Assembly: GCA_028095005.1 (NCBI GenBank)
Contig: CM051460.1
Location: forward strand, 286,108,238 to 286,172,237
Direction of reading: 5' to 3'
Source: Rhynchospora pubera
Lineage: Eukaryota; Streptophyta; Magnoliopsida; Poales; Cyperaceae
DNA length: 64,000 nt
Made by a program: the position numbers and the translations under genes. The notes below the pieces were generated by a model. That model did not search any database. It was not told the DNA's origin and saw only the letters and a program-made list of their open reading frames with translations. Positions 33,380-46,700 of the stretch are shown here, piece after piece (position 1 is the stretch's first letter; each line of letters begins with the position of its first letter).

Positions 33380-34020
33380 AAATAGATGGTTTCTCACTTC
33401 TCACTTCTCAGACAAACGGTCCGAGGGCTTCGAAATTTGAACTGAGGCGAGAGAGACTGCGAGAGCGACACTAATTTGAAATTGAAATTGAGTGAACTAG
33501 ATTAGACGAAGGGTGATGGAATCGGATCGGACGGTTGTGGTGTACATTTTTTATTATTTATTTTTTTGGGAAGGATGCATCGCATCGGGCGATTATTATT
33601 TTTTTATTATTTGAAGTAAAAATAAATAAATAAATAAAGTACCTTTCGGATCTCCGCCTTCGTTGCCACAATGAGCACAGCTGCTCGAAGCAATCGGGGA
33701 GGAGAACTGGTCAACTAGAGATGGCGATGAGATTCTGAAAAAACAATTTGAGGATTTCAGGGAAGTAGAGGAGGGGAGAAGCAAGCACCCAACACTGGAG
33801 AGAAGAGAATAGAGCAACACCGAGCCGCACGGAGAGAAGGAACTGAGGAAGTGAAAAATCCGGAATTGATGGAGATAAAAAAAAAAAAAAGTCCATCAGG
33901 GACGGGAAATAGATCAGACGGTGCACAGGAGGCTGGCTGCTGACGTATTGCTGACGAATTGCTGAAACTGTATACATGTTTCATAACTCAATCTGAGTTA
34001 TACACGAATTATTCTCAAAA
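33380..34020. other. Upstream region of the TOP2-like gene, one unassigned ORF
   Basis: Likely promoter and 5' UTR for the minus-strand gene. A minus ORF at 33596-33820 includes CAHCGNEGGDPKG before a possible donor (AAAGGTACTTT). This could be an exon of another gene, but I recognise no family. Confidence 0.3.
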
Positions 34021-36991
34021 TTTTTATATACATTCTTTTTTTTTGGTTTAATGTCTAAAGTTTCAATGGACTATATATGGTTTACAGGTTTAGAAAGAAT
34101 ATTTCATTATGACCAAACTGTTAAATATAATTTTATTGACTACCTAAATGGATAACTCCAATCAAGTGATGGGGATTTATATAGATGAATATGCTACTAT
34201 GCATGTGTTTTATTTTTCCTGCTTTTTTAATTGTTATTTTAGCTAAATTTATATTTTTAGTTTTACATAACTATATATAATGGTGTTAAAGAAATTAATA
34301 CATGAGAAATGCTTAATAAAATGACGCCCAAAAATTCGTCTCAGTAAATACCTTTTTATAAGTTAGTCTGAGCAAAAGCTCTTTTTTTTTAAAAAAAAAA
34401 AAAGAAAAACTGAGCCGTCAGATCAAAAATTCTACTGGTGTTGAAATCCAAAATGTGAGTGAACTATGTGTTATACAAAATTGATCGTATATGTTTTTTT
34501 ATAAATAAGCAACAAATAAATAAGAATCATGTATGAAGGCACGTTGTTAAATTAACAGGATATTAACGTTCAATTTTTTTTTAATTTTAATTGGAATGTA
34601 GCATACACCTTTACCTTTCTGGCAATATTTATTGTTCATAACATATTATTAACATCTGGATCGATTTTAATAATTTCACTCTGAAAAATCTAGAGTTAGA
34701 AGAAAATAAATTATTATGTATGACTGTTAGTAATTTATGTGTTTATGGATATTTTGCTTTGTTATTATAGTATATGACAATGAGTCAGTATGTAAGACAT
34801 CAAATGAAGTTTGTGATCTTTGTATGTATGTGTATGGCTATCTCTAAGTTGTGTACTTTAAAAAATAAAATATTGTTTTAACGACTTCAATGTATAAAAT
34901 AATTATTGTTTTAATAATTAATATAGATATTTCATTCCTTTATTGATCTCTATATTTCTTGAACATAAATATCTAAATATCTCATGTCATTGCATACTAT
35001 ATATTATTTTTTTTTTCTCGAATTAAATGTTTTCATGAATACGCGCGCAATAAGTAGTGACATGTGAGAAGGTAAACAAAAAGTTGTGGCAACAAATAAG
35101 TAAATGGATGTAAAATTATTATTTTTGTAAATGATTGATTAATGGATTTTCGTTTGTATGGGACATGATCTAAAAAAAAACACAATAAAACAAATGATTT
35201 ATAAAAAGTTCTAATTTTTGCGAATATGGATCTTATATTTATTAGTTTCTGCTAGCAAAAATCAGACCTAATTTTTACCTTTTTCATCGTAAAAAAAAGA
35301 AAAAATAGTAATACATCATCATAAATGAATTGTTACTTTATTCCTCAACAATAGTGATGAATAATAGAAAAAAAATTAACATCTAGATTGCGTCATTAAT
35401 TATCATTATTTAAATTAGAATTTAATACAAAAATATTACAATAAATAAATCGTTGCAAAAATGCAAGTCCGTTGCAACAAATAAGTCGTCAACTCATCAT
35501 ATACAAGCAGAAAAATGGAATTCATCCATTTTATACCTTCGATGGACTACTCATCTCTGACATAAACTTCAGAGCTACAAAGAAATTAACAAAGGAACGA
35601 AAAAAACAATTACATGACTAACAAATAAATAGCAAATTAAATTAAAATAAATAAACCATGCTGATTGAACAATATATGTTGCAACAGTTTATGACGGTAC
35701 CAGTTGTTTAAAAAATAAGTTTCTTTTCTTTTAACAAAAAAGAAAACGATTCTTCAATAAGAACATTTTTACACTTCTACACCCTTATATTTTAAAACTA
35801 CAATTTAATTCAACATTCATTCAACGTTTAATCTTAGAAATTACTATCAAACATTTGGTAACCATAAAGAGCAAAAAACTAACTCTTACTCGTTTGGGAA
35901 GAGTAGGAAAAGGTTATTCTGGGAAGAAGAAATGTTATTTGGATGGTGAGTTAGGAATAAGCAAATTAATATTATTTTTAATAAATTATTAAAAATTATT
36001 ATTTTAATATTAAATAAGTACTAATTAAAGAGCACCTAGAATTTCATGTAGCTATTAGTATTTAGCTAATTTTGTTGAAATTATGTATATATAATTGTTG
36101 GAAGAAGCTATTCTTCTCCTTATTCCTAACTTGTTTGGATGCATAGGAAGAAGCTATTCTTCTTTATTCTCATACCATCCAAACACCCCCAAAAAATTGC
36201 ATTCTTATCCTTTGAAGAAAATTTTAAAAGACGTACTCTTTATCAGTTGTTATTTGGAATCAATAATTTGCTTAAACAAGCTTACATCACCGTGAACTAA
36301 GAAATACACCTAAAGTATCCCTTGAAAATTATTATTTATTATTTATCTATGTGTATTACATGGATGTTGGATAATCAAAGTTCAGTAAACCACATAAGCT
36401 TCAGTAAACCACATAAACACGAAATGAGATTGAACCATTTACTCAGAATTATATTATACCAATACAAGTCTCAGACACGTTAACACTTAACACAAACATC
36501 TTGAGAAAATCCACAATAATTTCCAACAGACCCCACTTACTCCTAGTAACTATCACGGAGGTAGAATTTGGCATCAAGGGTACCACGACTGGCAAAAAAA
36601 GGTTTCTTTAATACTGAGATTAAAACTCAGATTCATTTTCTATCATTTTCCACTGATTTTCAGTTGCTTATGATCCTTAGATTTTTATGATAATCTTCCA
36701 GTATTTGAAAAATAACATTTTCAATGTTCCTCTTGTCAACGACCAATTGGTTCAATTGTTGTTCTCACGTCCCTCTTCCTTTTACTGGAAAAGACAAAAA
36801 AAAAAAAAAAAGATGAACTTAAAAAAAATCAAGCAACAACTTCAATCTGATTTTTACAAGCACATAATTTATTGAAATCAATTAGACCACCTCAGGGATA
36901 GATGCAAGTGCATCAACCACTAACAATATGTAAAAGAGCAACAAAACCCCCAAATATACCTCATGGTAATATTAAATGATTACAACCCTAA
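34021..36991. other. Long AT-rich intergenic region
   Basis: No gene, RNA or bounded element was found, apart from a MITE-like stretch at about 35890-36190. That stretch shows GTTTGGGAAGAGTAGG, TTTGGATGGTGAGTTAGG and CATACCATCCAAACACCCCC, with GAAGAAGCTATTCTTCT repeated at 36100 and 36149. Confidence 0.4.
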
Positions 36992-37477
36992 TCTAAGATA
37001 TATATTAAAAACCGTGGCCGATATTTAAACTTGAAATATCGGTCAAAAATAGAGTTAATTTTTTTTACACTGTTATTTATATAAATTAAAAATAGTTTAA
37101 AAGTTAAATATATTTGAAAATCTAAGGTAGATATATTTGGAAGTCTAAGGTAGTTCATGTCTAACCTATAGAAAAAAAAAATTATCCCCTCATACGACAT
37201 GCAATCTGAGCCCTTCAATTTTCGTTGATCGATCAATCTGAATATATTCTAGAAGTTTACCCTTCTTAATTAAAAGCCATGATTGCATTGGCTTTTAATT
37301 AAAAATATTTTTTGATTAAATATATTAAAAATAATTGTACCAATCATCTAAGATAGTTTTTTATAGATAAAGTAAATATAAAATAGATATATTGAAAATA
37401 TATATTTCTTTATATATTGATAGATTTAGCCATCAAAATTTATCAAATGGCGGCGAAGCCGCCTACCCCTCATCTAG
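36992..37477 (+). mobile_element. Short non-autonomous Helitron, 486 bp
   Basis: The 5' end reads TCTAAGATATATATTAAAA, close to the usual plant Helitron start. The 3' end has a perfect hairpin GGCGGC-GAA-GCCGCC (37449-37463), a 10-base spacer and the terminal CTAG (37474-37477). The element lies between an A (36991) and a T (37478), as Helitrons do, with no target duplication. No RepHel coding sequence is present. Confidence 0.8.
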
Positions 37478-39536
37478 TAAGTCAATAGAAAGACGTCTAT
37501 CTAAAGGTACATCTTAACACTGGCTATATTTTCTTCCATTCATTTGAGTTCACAAGGTTTAAAAATAGCTAAAGTGTAATGATGTGCAATGAGAATAAAA
37601 GAGAACCAAAAAGAGGAACAATAAAATTATCCAGACAGAGGTCATAAATCTACCTCCATACATGCCAACAATTTATTTGACAAGCACACAACTAATCCAC
37701 TTAGTGTGGCCTTGGGCACCCTGTCAGAATTTTTCAAGATCTTCAGACCTAAGATGTCCCAGCATTGTTTGGAATACTGAATGCGCATAATGCACACAAA
37801 AGAGAGGAAAATAATAAATTCAAACTAACAAAAATCTGAAAGAAAACAATAATGATATGAAAACTTAAGCCAACATTATTTCATAGTTGTTTATTTAAAT
37901 AAAGTAAGGGTCTCATTTCATTACAAGTTGAGTCGCATTTTTCATAAATAGTTTGTTAAAAAAAATCAGTTGCATCTTTTTCTCCATGTAAATCTTATTC
38001 TTTTCTCAAAAAAATAATAAAGTTCAACAAAAACAAAAACTTTGCAAACGTTTTCCTTAAAGCTTTTCTGTAAAAATGTATAAATATTTAAATGTAAAAA
38101 ACGTTATCCACCGTCTTTACCTTTAAAAAACACCTAACCGTAGCAAATATATTTTTTTTTATTCTTAGTTCACAAAAGATGGGCCAAAAAGCAAAAGTTG
38201 GTTAGATGTATTAAATGTACTAAGCCGGTTATTAAATTCATTATGGCCTGATAAATGTATTAAACCCAGATAAGAAACTCTTAAATAATTTCCATATCAT
38301 GCAACATTTCAACCGACTGGATTTAAAAAGAAAACAATTAGGCCGTATAACTTGATATAAAATAATTGGGCTTCTGAACTTCTCTAAGGCTTTGCTCCAG
38401 AACACCAAAGAAAAGGTGAAGGAAATGGAAGAGTAAGGAAAGATAAGAAATTGAAGATTACAGGTTGTATCTTGCTCCAGATCTCAAAAAAACATACAAA
38501 GAGTTAAGATCGTTAACCTAATTTGTAATGTGTAAAAAGACTATATTATCCTTTACATGACATTGCTAAATTTTTTATGATATTCAACATAAGAGAGAGG
38601 TTGAGGGCATTATCGTCATAAAAAATTAAATCTCAGTTGAATGCTGTTACTCCCCGATTTTGAGGGTATCTCTCAGTCTCCTCAAATGGGCTGCTAAGGT
38701 TCTTTGGTTTTCTTTGATTTCCTCTGGTTCACCCAGTAGCAGTCATGGGAGCAAGGTACTAGGAATAAGCTACCTTACCTTTTCTTCGATTACTCTCTTC
38801 TAGAGCAGAGTGTAAATGGAGCCGGAATTTTTATAGGTAATTGTTGTTTACCATCCAATCAATTACCATTCAACCATCCATATGCTCCAAACAGGCTTTT
38901 ATGGACCTAGCGATTGGCCCAGTCTATTTATATAATCTAAACTCCTCTCTCGCTCCAAACCTAGCCGAATCGCTGCCATATTCTTTTGTTCGCACCTCTT
39001 TCCGTTTTTTAAAAATGGCAACAGAATTGACGATGGCGACAATATTGGCGAAAGATGAAATCATTTTTTTTTGAAGAATCGTTGGGAAAGAAGACTCCAG
39101 TTGGTATTCTCTCTCTCTTCTTCATTTGGAATTTAAAGTAAGTTCTCTCTTTATTTCTCGATCGATTGAAATCTGTTTACTGTTTGTATTGAATGATTTT
39201 TCTTTTCTTTTTGTCGTGGATTTGGGCAATAGAAACCAAGTTATGTTTTATTGTTTGACTAATTACATATTTTTGCTCTATGGAATGAGTTTCCTGTATA
39301 ATTTCATAAAGAAAAGAATTGGGCATTGACGAAGCAGAAAATTTGCGAATGTCATAAGCAAAAGGGTTCTCCCATATGTGTACTCCAGTTTGTGGTGATT
39401 AAGGGTATAGAATGATGTGGTGATTAAATAACTTGAGTTCCTGACAATGGGATTTGTACTTCAGTTTTCAAATTCTGATTTACGCTTTCGTTGAATCCTT
39501 TTCGAATTAATTAATTTTGTGATTTACGCTTTGATT
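37478..39536. other. Intergenic DNA, no supported gene
   Basis: Short ORFs only (for example 38841-39074 plus). A possible transcription unit start near 38940-39075 with ATGGCAACAG cannot be followed into any exon I recognise. Confidence 0.35.
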
Positions 39537-40415
39537 TGTTACTGCTACAAAGGTTATTTCACTTCGTAATTTATAAAAAAATTATTTAATGATCATATGT
39601 GTTAAGTTAGTTTTCCTAATGGATCACTTTGTATCACTATGTATGTTCATTACTCGAAAGGATTAATTTGAATTTAGACATGTTATATTTATTACTTTAA
39701 GGGATCATGTTGTTAATATCTTTTTTTTACCTATTCAGTTATTGTTGTAAAGGTTATTACACTTCATAAATTTATAAAAAGATTACTTAGTGATCATATG
39801 TGTTAAGTTAGTTTTCTTAATTGATCATCTTGTATCACTATATATGTTCATTGCTTGAAAGGGTTAATTAGAATTTATACCTGTTATATTTATAACTTTA
39901 AGGGATCATGTTGTTAAATTTTTTTTCATTTTGGTTTGAATACAGACACGGTTTCTTGAGAAAGAACATTTGCATTTTCATTCTACTTACTAGAATTCTT
40001 TTCTCTAATGATGCCAGGTTTCATGTCTTTGATATAGATACGGTGTCAACTGTGTTACAGCTCGAGTAGATGGACATGGCGTTGATGATCTCGTTAATGA
40101 ATTCCGAGTAAGACATAGGGGGGTGATGATGATGCCGAGTATGTGCTTGAAATGTTTAATTAGAATTTATACATGTTATATTTATTACTTTAAAGATCAT
40201 ATTGTTAACATTTGTTATTTACTTTTTCGGTTACGGATGCAAAGGTTATTTCAATTCATAATTTGTAGAAAGATTACTTAGGAATCATATGTGTTAAGTT
40301 AGTTTTCCTAATGGATCACCTTGTATCATTATGTATGTTTATTACTTGAAAGGATTAATTAGAATTTATATATAACATATTTATTACTTTAAGGGATCAT
40401 GTTGTTATCGTATTA
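39537..40415. repeat. About 200-bp tandem repeat, three copies, split by 220 bp
   Basis: Copies at about 39537-39720, 39738-39918 and 40205-40415 share GATCATATGTGTTAAGTTAG, TTTTCCTAATGGATCAC, TGTATCACTATGTATGTTCA and TTTAAGGGATCATGTTGTTA. The partial start of another unit lies at about 40150-40200. Between copies two and three is unrelated sequence (39930-40145). Confidence 0.8.
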
Positions 40416-43379
40416 CCACAACATCTAACTGAACACATAACGAAGATTAACTCATCTTTTATGGTCATTATCAGAACCAAAACGCCATATTATCACTGCA
40501 TCTAACTGAACACATAACTAGTTTAACTCATTCCTTGACGCATCTAATTGAACATAAAAATCTATCCATTGATGACGTCAGCGCGCAAAAAAAGTCTTTA
40601 CAAAAAAAAATTGCAAAAATTTTGATGACGTCAGCATGTCCAGATAATCTGGCCCAATTTCAACACCTGATCTAATTGGATAGTTTAGATGATTTTTTAT
40701 TGGATTGTGTATATCACAACTGATATTTCTTCTCCGGCTGCAAGTTCCTTTTCGGAAAGGAACCAGACCCAAAATTCGGGAGTGACTTTCTAATATTATA
40801 TGAATCGTTCAATTTTGATTTGACTTGTCAGAAGTAATAACTCGAAATAAATTCGTAATAGAGAGTAAGAATAAGATCAAGCTTATTTTTATTCTTGTTC
40901 TAGTTTCATGTTTTTGTTAGAACAAGAACAAAATTTACTTTGTTCTTATTCTCATTGTTCTAAATGGTACCAAACAAGAAATAACTTGTTCTTATTCTAT
41001 GGATTTCAAACAATCTTTTATAAATTAAGAGATGTTATTTGGGTGGTTAGTTAAGAATAAGAATAAGGAAAAAATATTAAAATAATGATTTATTGTTGGA
41101 TGGTTAGCTTATTCCATTCTAATTCTAATATTTTGTTGGAATAAGAACAAGAGTCTGAATAAGCTATTCTGTTTGTTCTAAATGTGTTTGGCAACCCCTA
41201 GAATTAGCAATTTCGAATAAGGCATTATTCCAATGGTTCCAAACATCCCGAAAGAAAATTTCTAACTCTAGACTATGTTTGACAAGGCGCGAACTGCGTT
41301 GTTCGCGAACTACACTTGTTCGTGTGAAACTAAACATGAGCCGAACAAGCGAAAATCCTTGTTCGCTGCATTGTTTTGGATTCTAACATTTTCGGAGGAT
41401 TAACAAACTAGGGTCACGAACAATGAAATCATTTTCTTAATGCCAATTCCCAAGTTCTGGGTTCGGGAACCCATGTTCATGTTAGGAACTAAGTCCATGT
41501 GCAAATTTAATTTTTATTAACGTTTAATAGCAATTAACAAGAACGAAAAATACGGATTTACACAGCCGGAGAAGAAATACGGATTTAATAGCAAATAACG
41601 AAGAATTTACCTCTTTTAGTATCGTAACTAGAAGGTTCGAATCTTTTGCTTTGGAGTCGGTGGCGTGCTTGTCTCCACCACCAAGTCGCCGACAACCACC
41701 TCGAGTCCATCTAGAAGTTTAATCAAGTTCAAATAGTATGTGCTAGCACACCTAGAACAAGCCTAATTCTTTCTTCTATTCCAATTAATCAATTTGTTTA
41801 ATTAAGTGGAACTAGTGCTCAACACATGAGCTCCTATAGGATGCAAGAGAGAAGTACAAGGAAGAAGAAAAACAAAATTTTCTTTTCTTTTGATTAGGTG
41901 GCGGCCACGATTGGAGCAAGAGAGAGGAATTTTGTTTCTATTTTTTTCTTTCACCGAAATCCAATCTTTTTATAATGCTCCAATTCTAATTAACCTAAGT
42001 GTAATTAATTACACTTATGCCACTAGATGGCCGACCTTCTAATGGGCTTAAATGAATTAATTAATCCAATTAATTAAGCTTTCATTTAACGTATTAAATC
42101 TTATATTTAATGGACTTTGTCTCTTTCGCACTATCATAAAAATCCTCTTCCATCACAACTAGGCAAATTGCGTATCATAAATATATAAAAAAAATTTCTC
42201 TAATAATGATACACCACCGCCTAATAGGATTAAATAATTCTTCTGTATTTCCTAAGAAAAGACTAAAAAGGAGAAAATTGCTGTTGGTTAAAAGTATTAA
42301 TTTTCTGTAATTTTGTCTATAAAGAATTCCATTTCACCGAAATTTGAGTGCCTTTGCTACCACCATTCTGATTTGAACATAATCATAAATAAGAGTGCCA
42401 AGTTTCCACCTGAAATCAATTTATGAACTTATAAAACTTGCATTACATTTATGAGTATGAGTAGCACTGATTGAAAATTTTATATAAGCAAGAGGGCCAA
42501 GTTGCAGTCGGAGTGGCTATTTCAGATTTCCCGTCCAGTTACTTGTAATTTGTTATATCCAGTTTTCGTTTGTTGGAACACAAAAGAATAATTTTTTAGC
42601 GCTGTAAGAAACTATTTTTATATTTTTGTAGAGCACAGTGCCACAAGTTATTCGTGCCACAAATGTCACAACTTCTCTTTTCATTAATATTTCAAACTAA
42701 AAAAAATCAATTTTCAAATCCAAATCGTTGATCTTGTTCAATTTAACAAGCGATGCATTTCTATATAATTTTTTATAAATTTTGGAGTTTATTTAATATT
42801 TGATCAAGAGGTCAAAAAATGAACGAATATTTGATCAAAAAGTTTATGTCTTTTCTGTTGCTGCGTTTATATGTAGTAAAGATAAAGATTAGACTCGATA
42901 GATATATGCGGATCCCATTTAATCTGACTCGCTTGTGTCGCGGCTTTTTCGTCATTCCTCGAAGAATGAAATTGGGTTTCCTCGAGAAATGGGAACATAG
43001 CCTTAGATTCACCCCTCTTAAGGTTCGATCTCCGTTCGAGTATCTCTTTGCGACAAGAGAACCAAAACATGAGTCGCTTCTTAAAGAGGTTTATTGATTT
43101 CGCGGGTCCTTTCTTTCCAGTAAGCGCAAGCCCCTACTGTTAATTACCTCGTGATTGCTCACGAGAACCTCTGATTAAGGGATCTAAAGAATTATATGTA
43201 AAGACTAAGGAGATCATTGGTTTTACGTTTATTTTGAGTTTGTTTCTCTTGGTTTTTAAACCGGACTCGATTGGTGTACCAGACCTAATTGACGGGACCA
43301 AATTGAGGACACTAAGATGATTTTGTTATTTGAACCGGACTTGGTTTTCATTTTGATGTCGGGGCGTGTTTTTCGACCC
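40416..43379. other. Intergenic DNA with MITE-like remnants
   Basis: About 40850-41270 is rich in AAGAATAAG/CTTATTCTTG inverted motifs and resembles the MITE-like segments at 12590 and 35890. A 92-codon plus ORF (42819-43097) and the minus ORFs overlapping it match no family I know. No gene is called. Confidence 0.4.
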
Positions 43380-43745
43380 TTAGGCTATTTTGGGCCTTTG
43401 GAGGATTGGATTTGGATTTGAGTTTATCAAGGCTATTTTGGGCCTTTGGATTTGGTTTGGATTTCAAGACTATTTTGGGTCTTGGATTTGATTTGGACTT
43501 TAAGACTATTTTGGGTCTTGGACTATTTTGGGCCTCGGAACATGATTTGCGTTTCAAGACTATTTTGGGTCTTGGATTTGATTTGTACTTTAAGACTATT
43601 TTGGATCTTTGGATTTGATTTGGGTTTCAAGATTATTTTGGGTCTTGGGATTTGATTTGAGTTTCAAGACTATTTTGGGTCTTGAGATTTGATTTAGATT
43701 TCTCGACTATTTTCGGTCTTAGGATTTGATTTAGGTTTCTCGAGG
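43380..43745. repeat. Minisatellite, about 42-bp unit
   Basis: Eight to nine imperfect units contain GACTATTTTGGGTCTTGGAT followed by TTGATTTGG and a variable TTTCAA or CTTTAA. Open frames across it (43406-43655) translate to FKTILGLGFDL-like repeats and are not genes. Confidence 0.85.
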
Positions 43746-46700
43746 TTATTTTGAACCACTTGTGAGAACTTCGAATGTTGGAGTTGCTTGAAGTCGATTT
43801 CGATTTGCTGAAGAGATTTCGTCCCTTAAATGAAGAGGTTTCGGTTTTGATTTCGGATTTCGTGTTTTGACTTTTAATTTCCTAAGTTTTTCTTTGGGTT
43901 TTACAATTTTCACAATTCCCTTTTATTTTTATTTTTATTTTTAATTTTAGACTTTTGAAATATCTTTTTATATTTTAATTATGTTTATTTTCGAAAAATG
44001 CTTTAATGTATTTCTTTTTGCAATCTCAACATTTATTTTTTTGAAGATTTGTTAGAAGAGTTTAATTGAGTTTCGAAATAATTTTGGAATTTTACAAAAA
44101 TCTATTTAATATCATTTTAGAATTTTATGAAATTTGTTTAATTGAAGATACTTTGAAAATAGAAATGACCAATAATTTGACAGATTTTTATATTAAAATA
44201 TCAGTGAATTTGGTTTATTTGGATTTTTAGGATTTTATGGATATCTTATTTGAATTTTTTTGAGTTTTCTACTATTTTTATTGAATTTTTGAAGTTTGTT
44301 GCTTATTTGTAATTTTCTTATTGGGCCACGTGTGCACAGGGCTGAGTTGGCGCTGTGGTGGCTCTGACTGGATCTGGCGTCGCTTGCTGACGTGGTACCC
44401 ATTATTTTTTTATTTATTTTAAATCAATTTGTTTTGGTGTAACGAGTCACTGTCGTGTCAGTGACGTGCCACATGCGACATGGACGCATGAGATCATTTG
44501 TGGCGACGGGTTTCAACCCGTCTTCTCCGCCAAACTTAGATATTTTCGCAGATTGGTCCCTGTATTTTCTCCGACGAAATTACGGCGATTCCGGTCATCA
44601 TTTCAGTTGAGGCTTAGTGCGATAGAGTCGTAAAACTGAGGAGAAGATTTTGGTGCCATCAATTGGGGAAATGGAGGCTTGTATTGTCATTTAGCATTGG
44701 ATGAAGCTCGAGCTACCATTAATGGCGCCTGAAGCTTTTTGTCACCTTTCCTTTGCCAGTTTGAGGTTTCCTGAATTCATGGAAGTGCCTTGAAGACATT
44801 TGTGAAGTCCATTTGACTTGGAGAGACTTTGAAGTGGGTAATTTCGACTGAGGCATTTCAGCTTAGATTTGAACAGATTTGAGACCCTTGTTGTGGGACC
44901 CACAGAGCCATTCTCTTGTACCAGCAGCGTTGTGGATAGTTTCAGGAGGTCAAACTTGGCTTGTCTGTATCTTTGTTTCAGCTTGGAGCACCATGTTTTG
45001 ATAGGCGAGGCATTGAGGCAGAATGTATTAGATCGTATATTTTACTCAATTTTCAATTTACATGTAAGTGCACTTGCAGCAAATGAGTTTGATTTAACCA
45101 TCATTTTATGTCAATTTGTATTTGTTTTAAGTGCTCAATTCAATTCAGATTATAAGGCCAAGGTGTCTAGCATTTGTCACAACTTCCAATTTCCATTTTT
45201 AAGCAATTTTACTACTGTTTTGATTAATCCTTTATTTGAGTTTCGCAGATGCAGTAAAACCAGTTGCATAGGCCACAACAAGCTGTAAGAAGTGTATTTG
45301 AGTACACCTCTTGTTTTAACACTTTTCAAAAAGATCTGGAATTTGGAAAATAACCCTTCTACTTTCATTAATGTGCATAAAATCAGATTGTTTCCTGCTG
45401 TTCATAAGATCACATACTTGCTATCCATGCTTTCTTTTATGTTTTTATGCAGAGAAGACCCCTTTCTTTTATTAATCTTTATTGCTGGTCAGATTTAACC
45501 TTATTCATGTATGTACACATTTTTTGTTTTATGATTGTAAAGCTAACTTGAAGGACTACAGAATCTTCATCATTCATGCATTCATGTCCTAAATTTTCAA
45601 TTAAACTGCACATAAAGGGACTGGTTTGGGTTTAACATGACCTCCATTATTTTTTATACCATTTTGGATTGGTAACGCCTTGAACATGGCCAAGCCAGAG
45701 CCAGTGCTCTGGACCTATGCCAAGTCAAGTTGATACTGCCATGAGAGACTAAAGCTGGGCTAAAGACCTCTACATGGCAGCCATGGTGCTTTTTACATTG
45801 GACATGATAATGCCACATGAAGCGAAGAGCCATGCTCTAAACCTTCATGAGGCACCTTTATTTGAACCCTCCTATCGCCATGACTGATGCTACGCTGCAG
45901 ACCATGGCTCATAAGAGCTATATTACATATACTCAAGCACACCATTGTTTGGTGGCTGAGTTGGAGAAAGAGGAGAAACAAAACAGCAAATTGCTACTTG
46001 AAACAGATTTATTTCGTTTGCACAATGGAGATTACAAGCTATTTTCACTCAATTTCACCTTCTCTCTCTCTTTTACAAATGCTCGATGAATTGCCTCTCT
46101 CTAGTTTGATCTCTCACTAGCTTAATTGAACACAAACTGACAGCAATTGGACCTAGCCTATGTTGTGGCCTCTTCTCTCCTCTCCTTCTGTCTTCTTCAG
46201 TTGGGTGTTTATATAGCAGTAGCTCTAGGGTTTAGATTTTGAGCCATGAGCAACTTCCATCATTTGATCTTGATCCAATGGCTGTCTCTCGGCTGCGCTA
46301 GGGCTTAGGTTTCGCAAAACCAGGGGTGGGGCATCTGGTTTTGGCCTAGTGGTGTCGGAGAAGTCACGTCGTCGCTCTTTTTTGCCTCTTCCTCTCTTTT
46401 ACCCGACGTCTGGCGGTAAGAAATCGCCATTTTCTTTTTACCCAGAGGAAGGAGCTCCTGACAAGTGGGCCATCGAGTAATATTAATCAAGAGAGAGGGA
46501 TATAGCTAGGTTTGTTTCACAGTGAGCCAGTGAATCCATTTTGAATTACCGTGCGCGGTTCATAAACACCAAATTCACCCAACCTTATAACAGAGAGTAA
46601 TAATTCATTCAGGGGGGCAGCGACACACTTGGCCTCCCTGGGATCCTCTGCAATGGGCGCACCCGATAATCTCTCTGGATTTTTGTGGGATTTTCTTTTC

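Noticed and set aside
41600..41640. GGTTCGAATC-like box as a tRNA T-arm
   Set aside because: No matching acceptor stem, D-arm or anticodon arm could be formed around it.
43348..43655. ORFs with FKTILGLG repeats
   Set aside because: Translation of the 42-bp minisatellite; no start context or domain.
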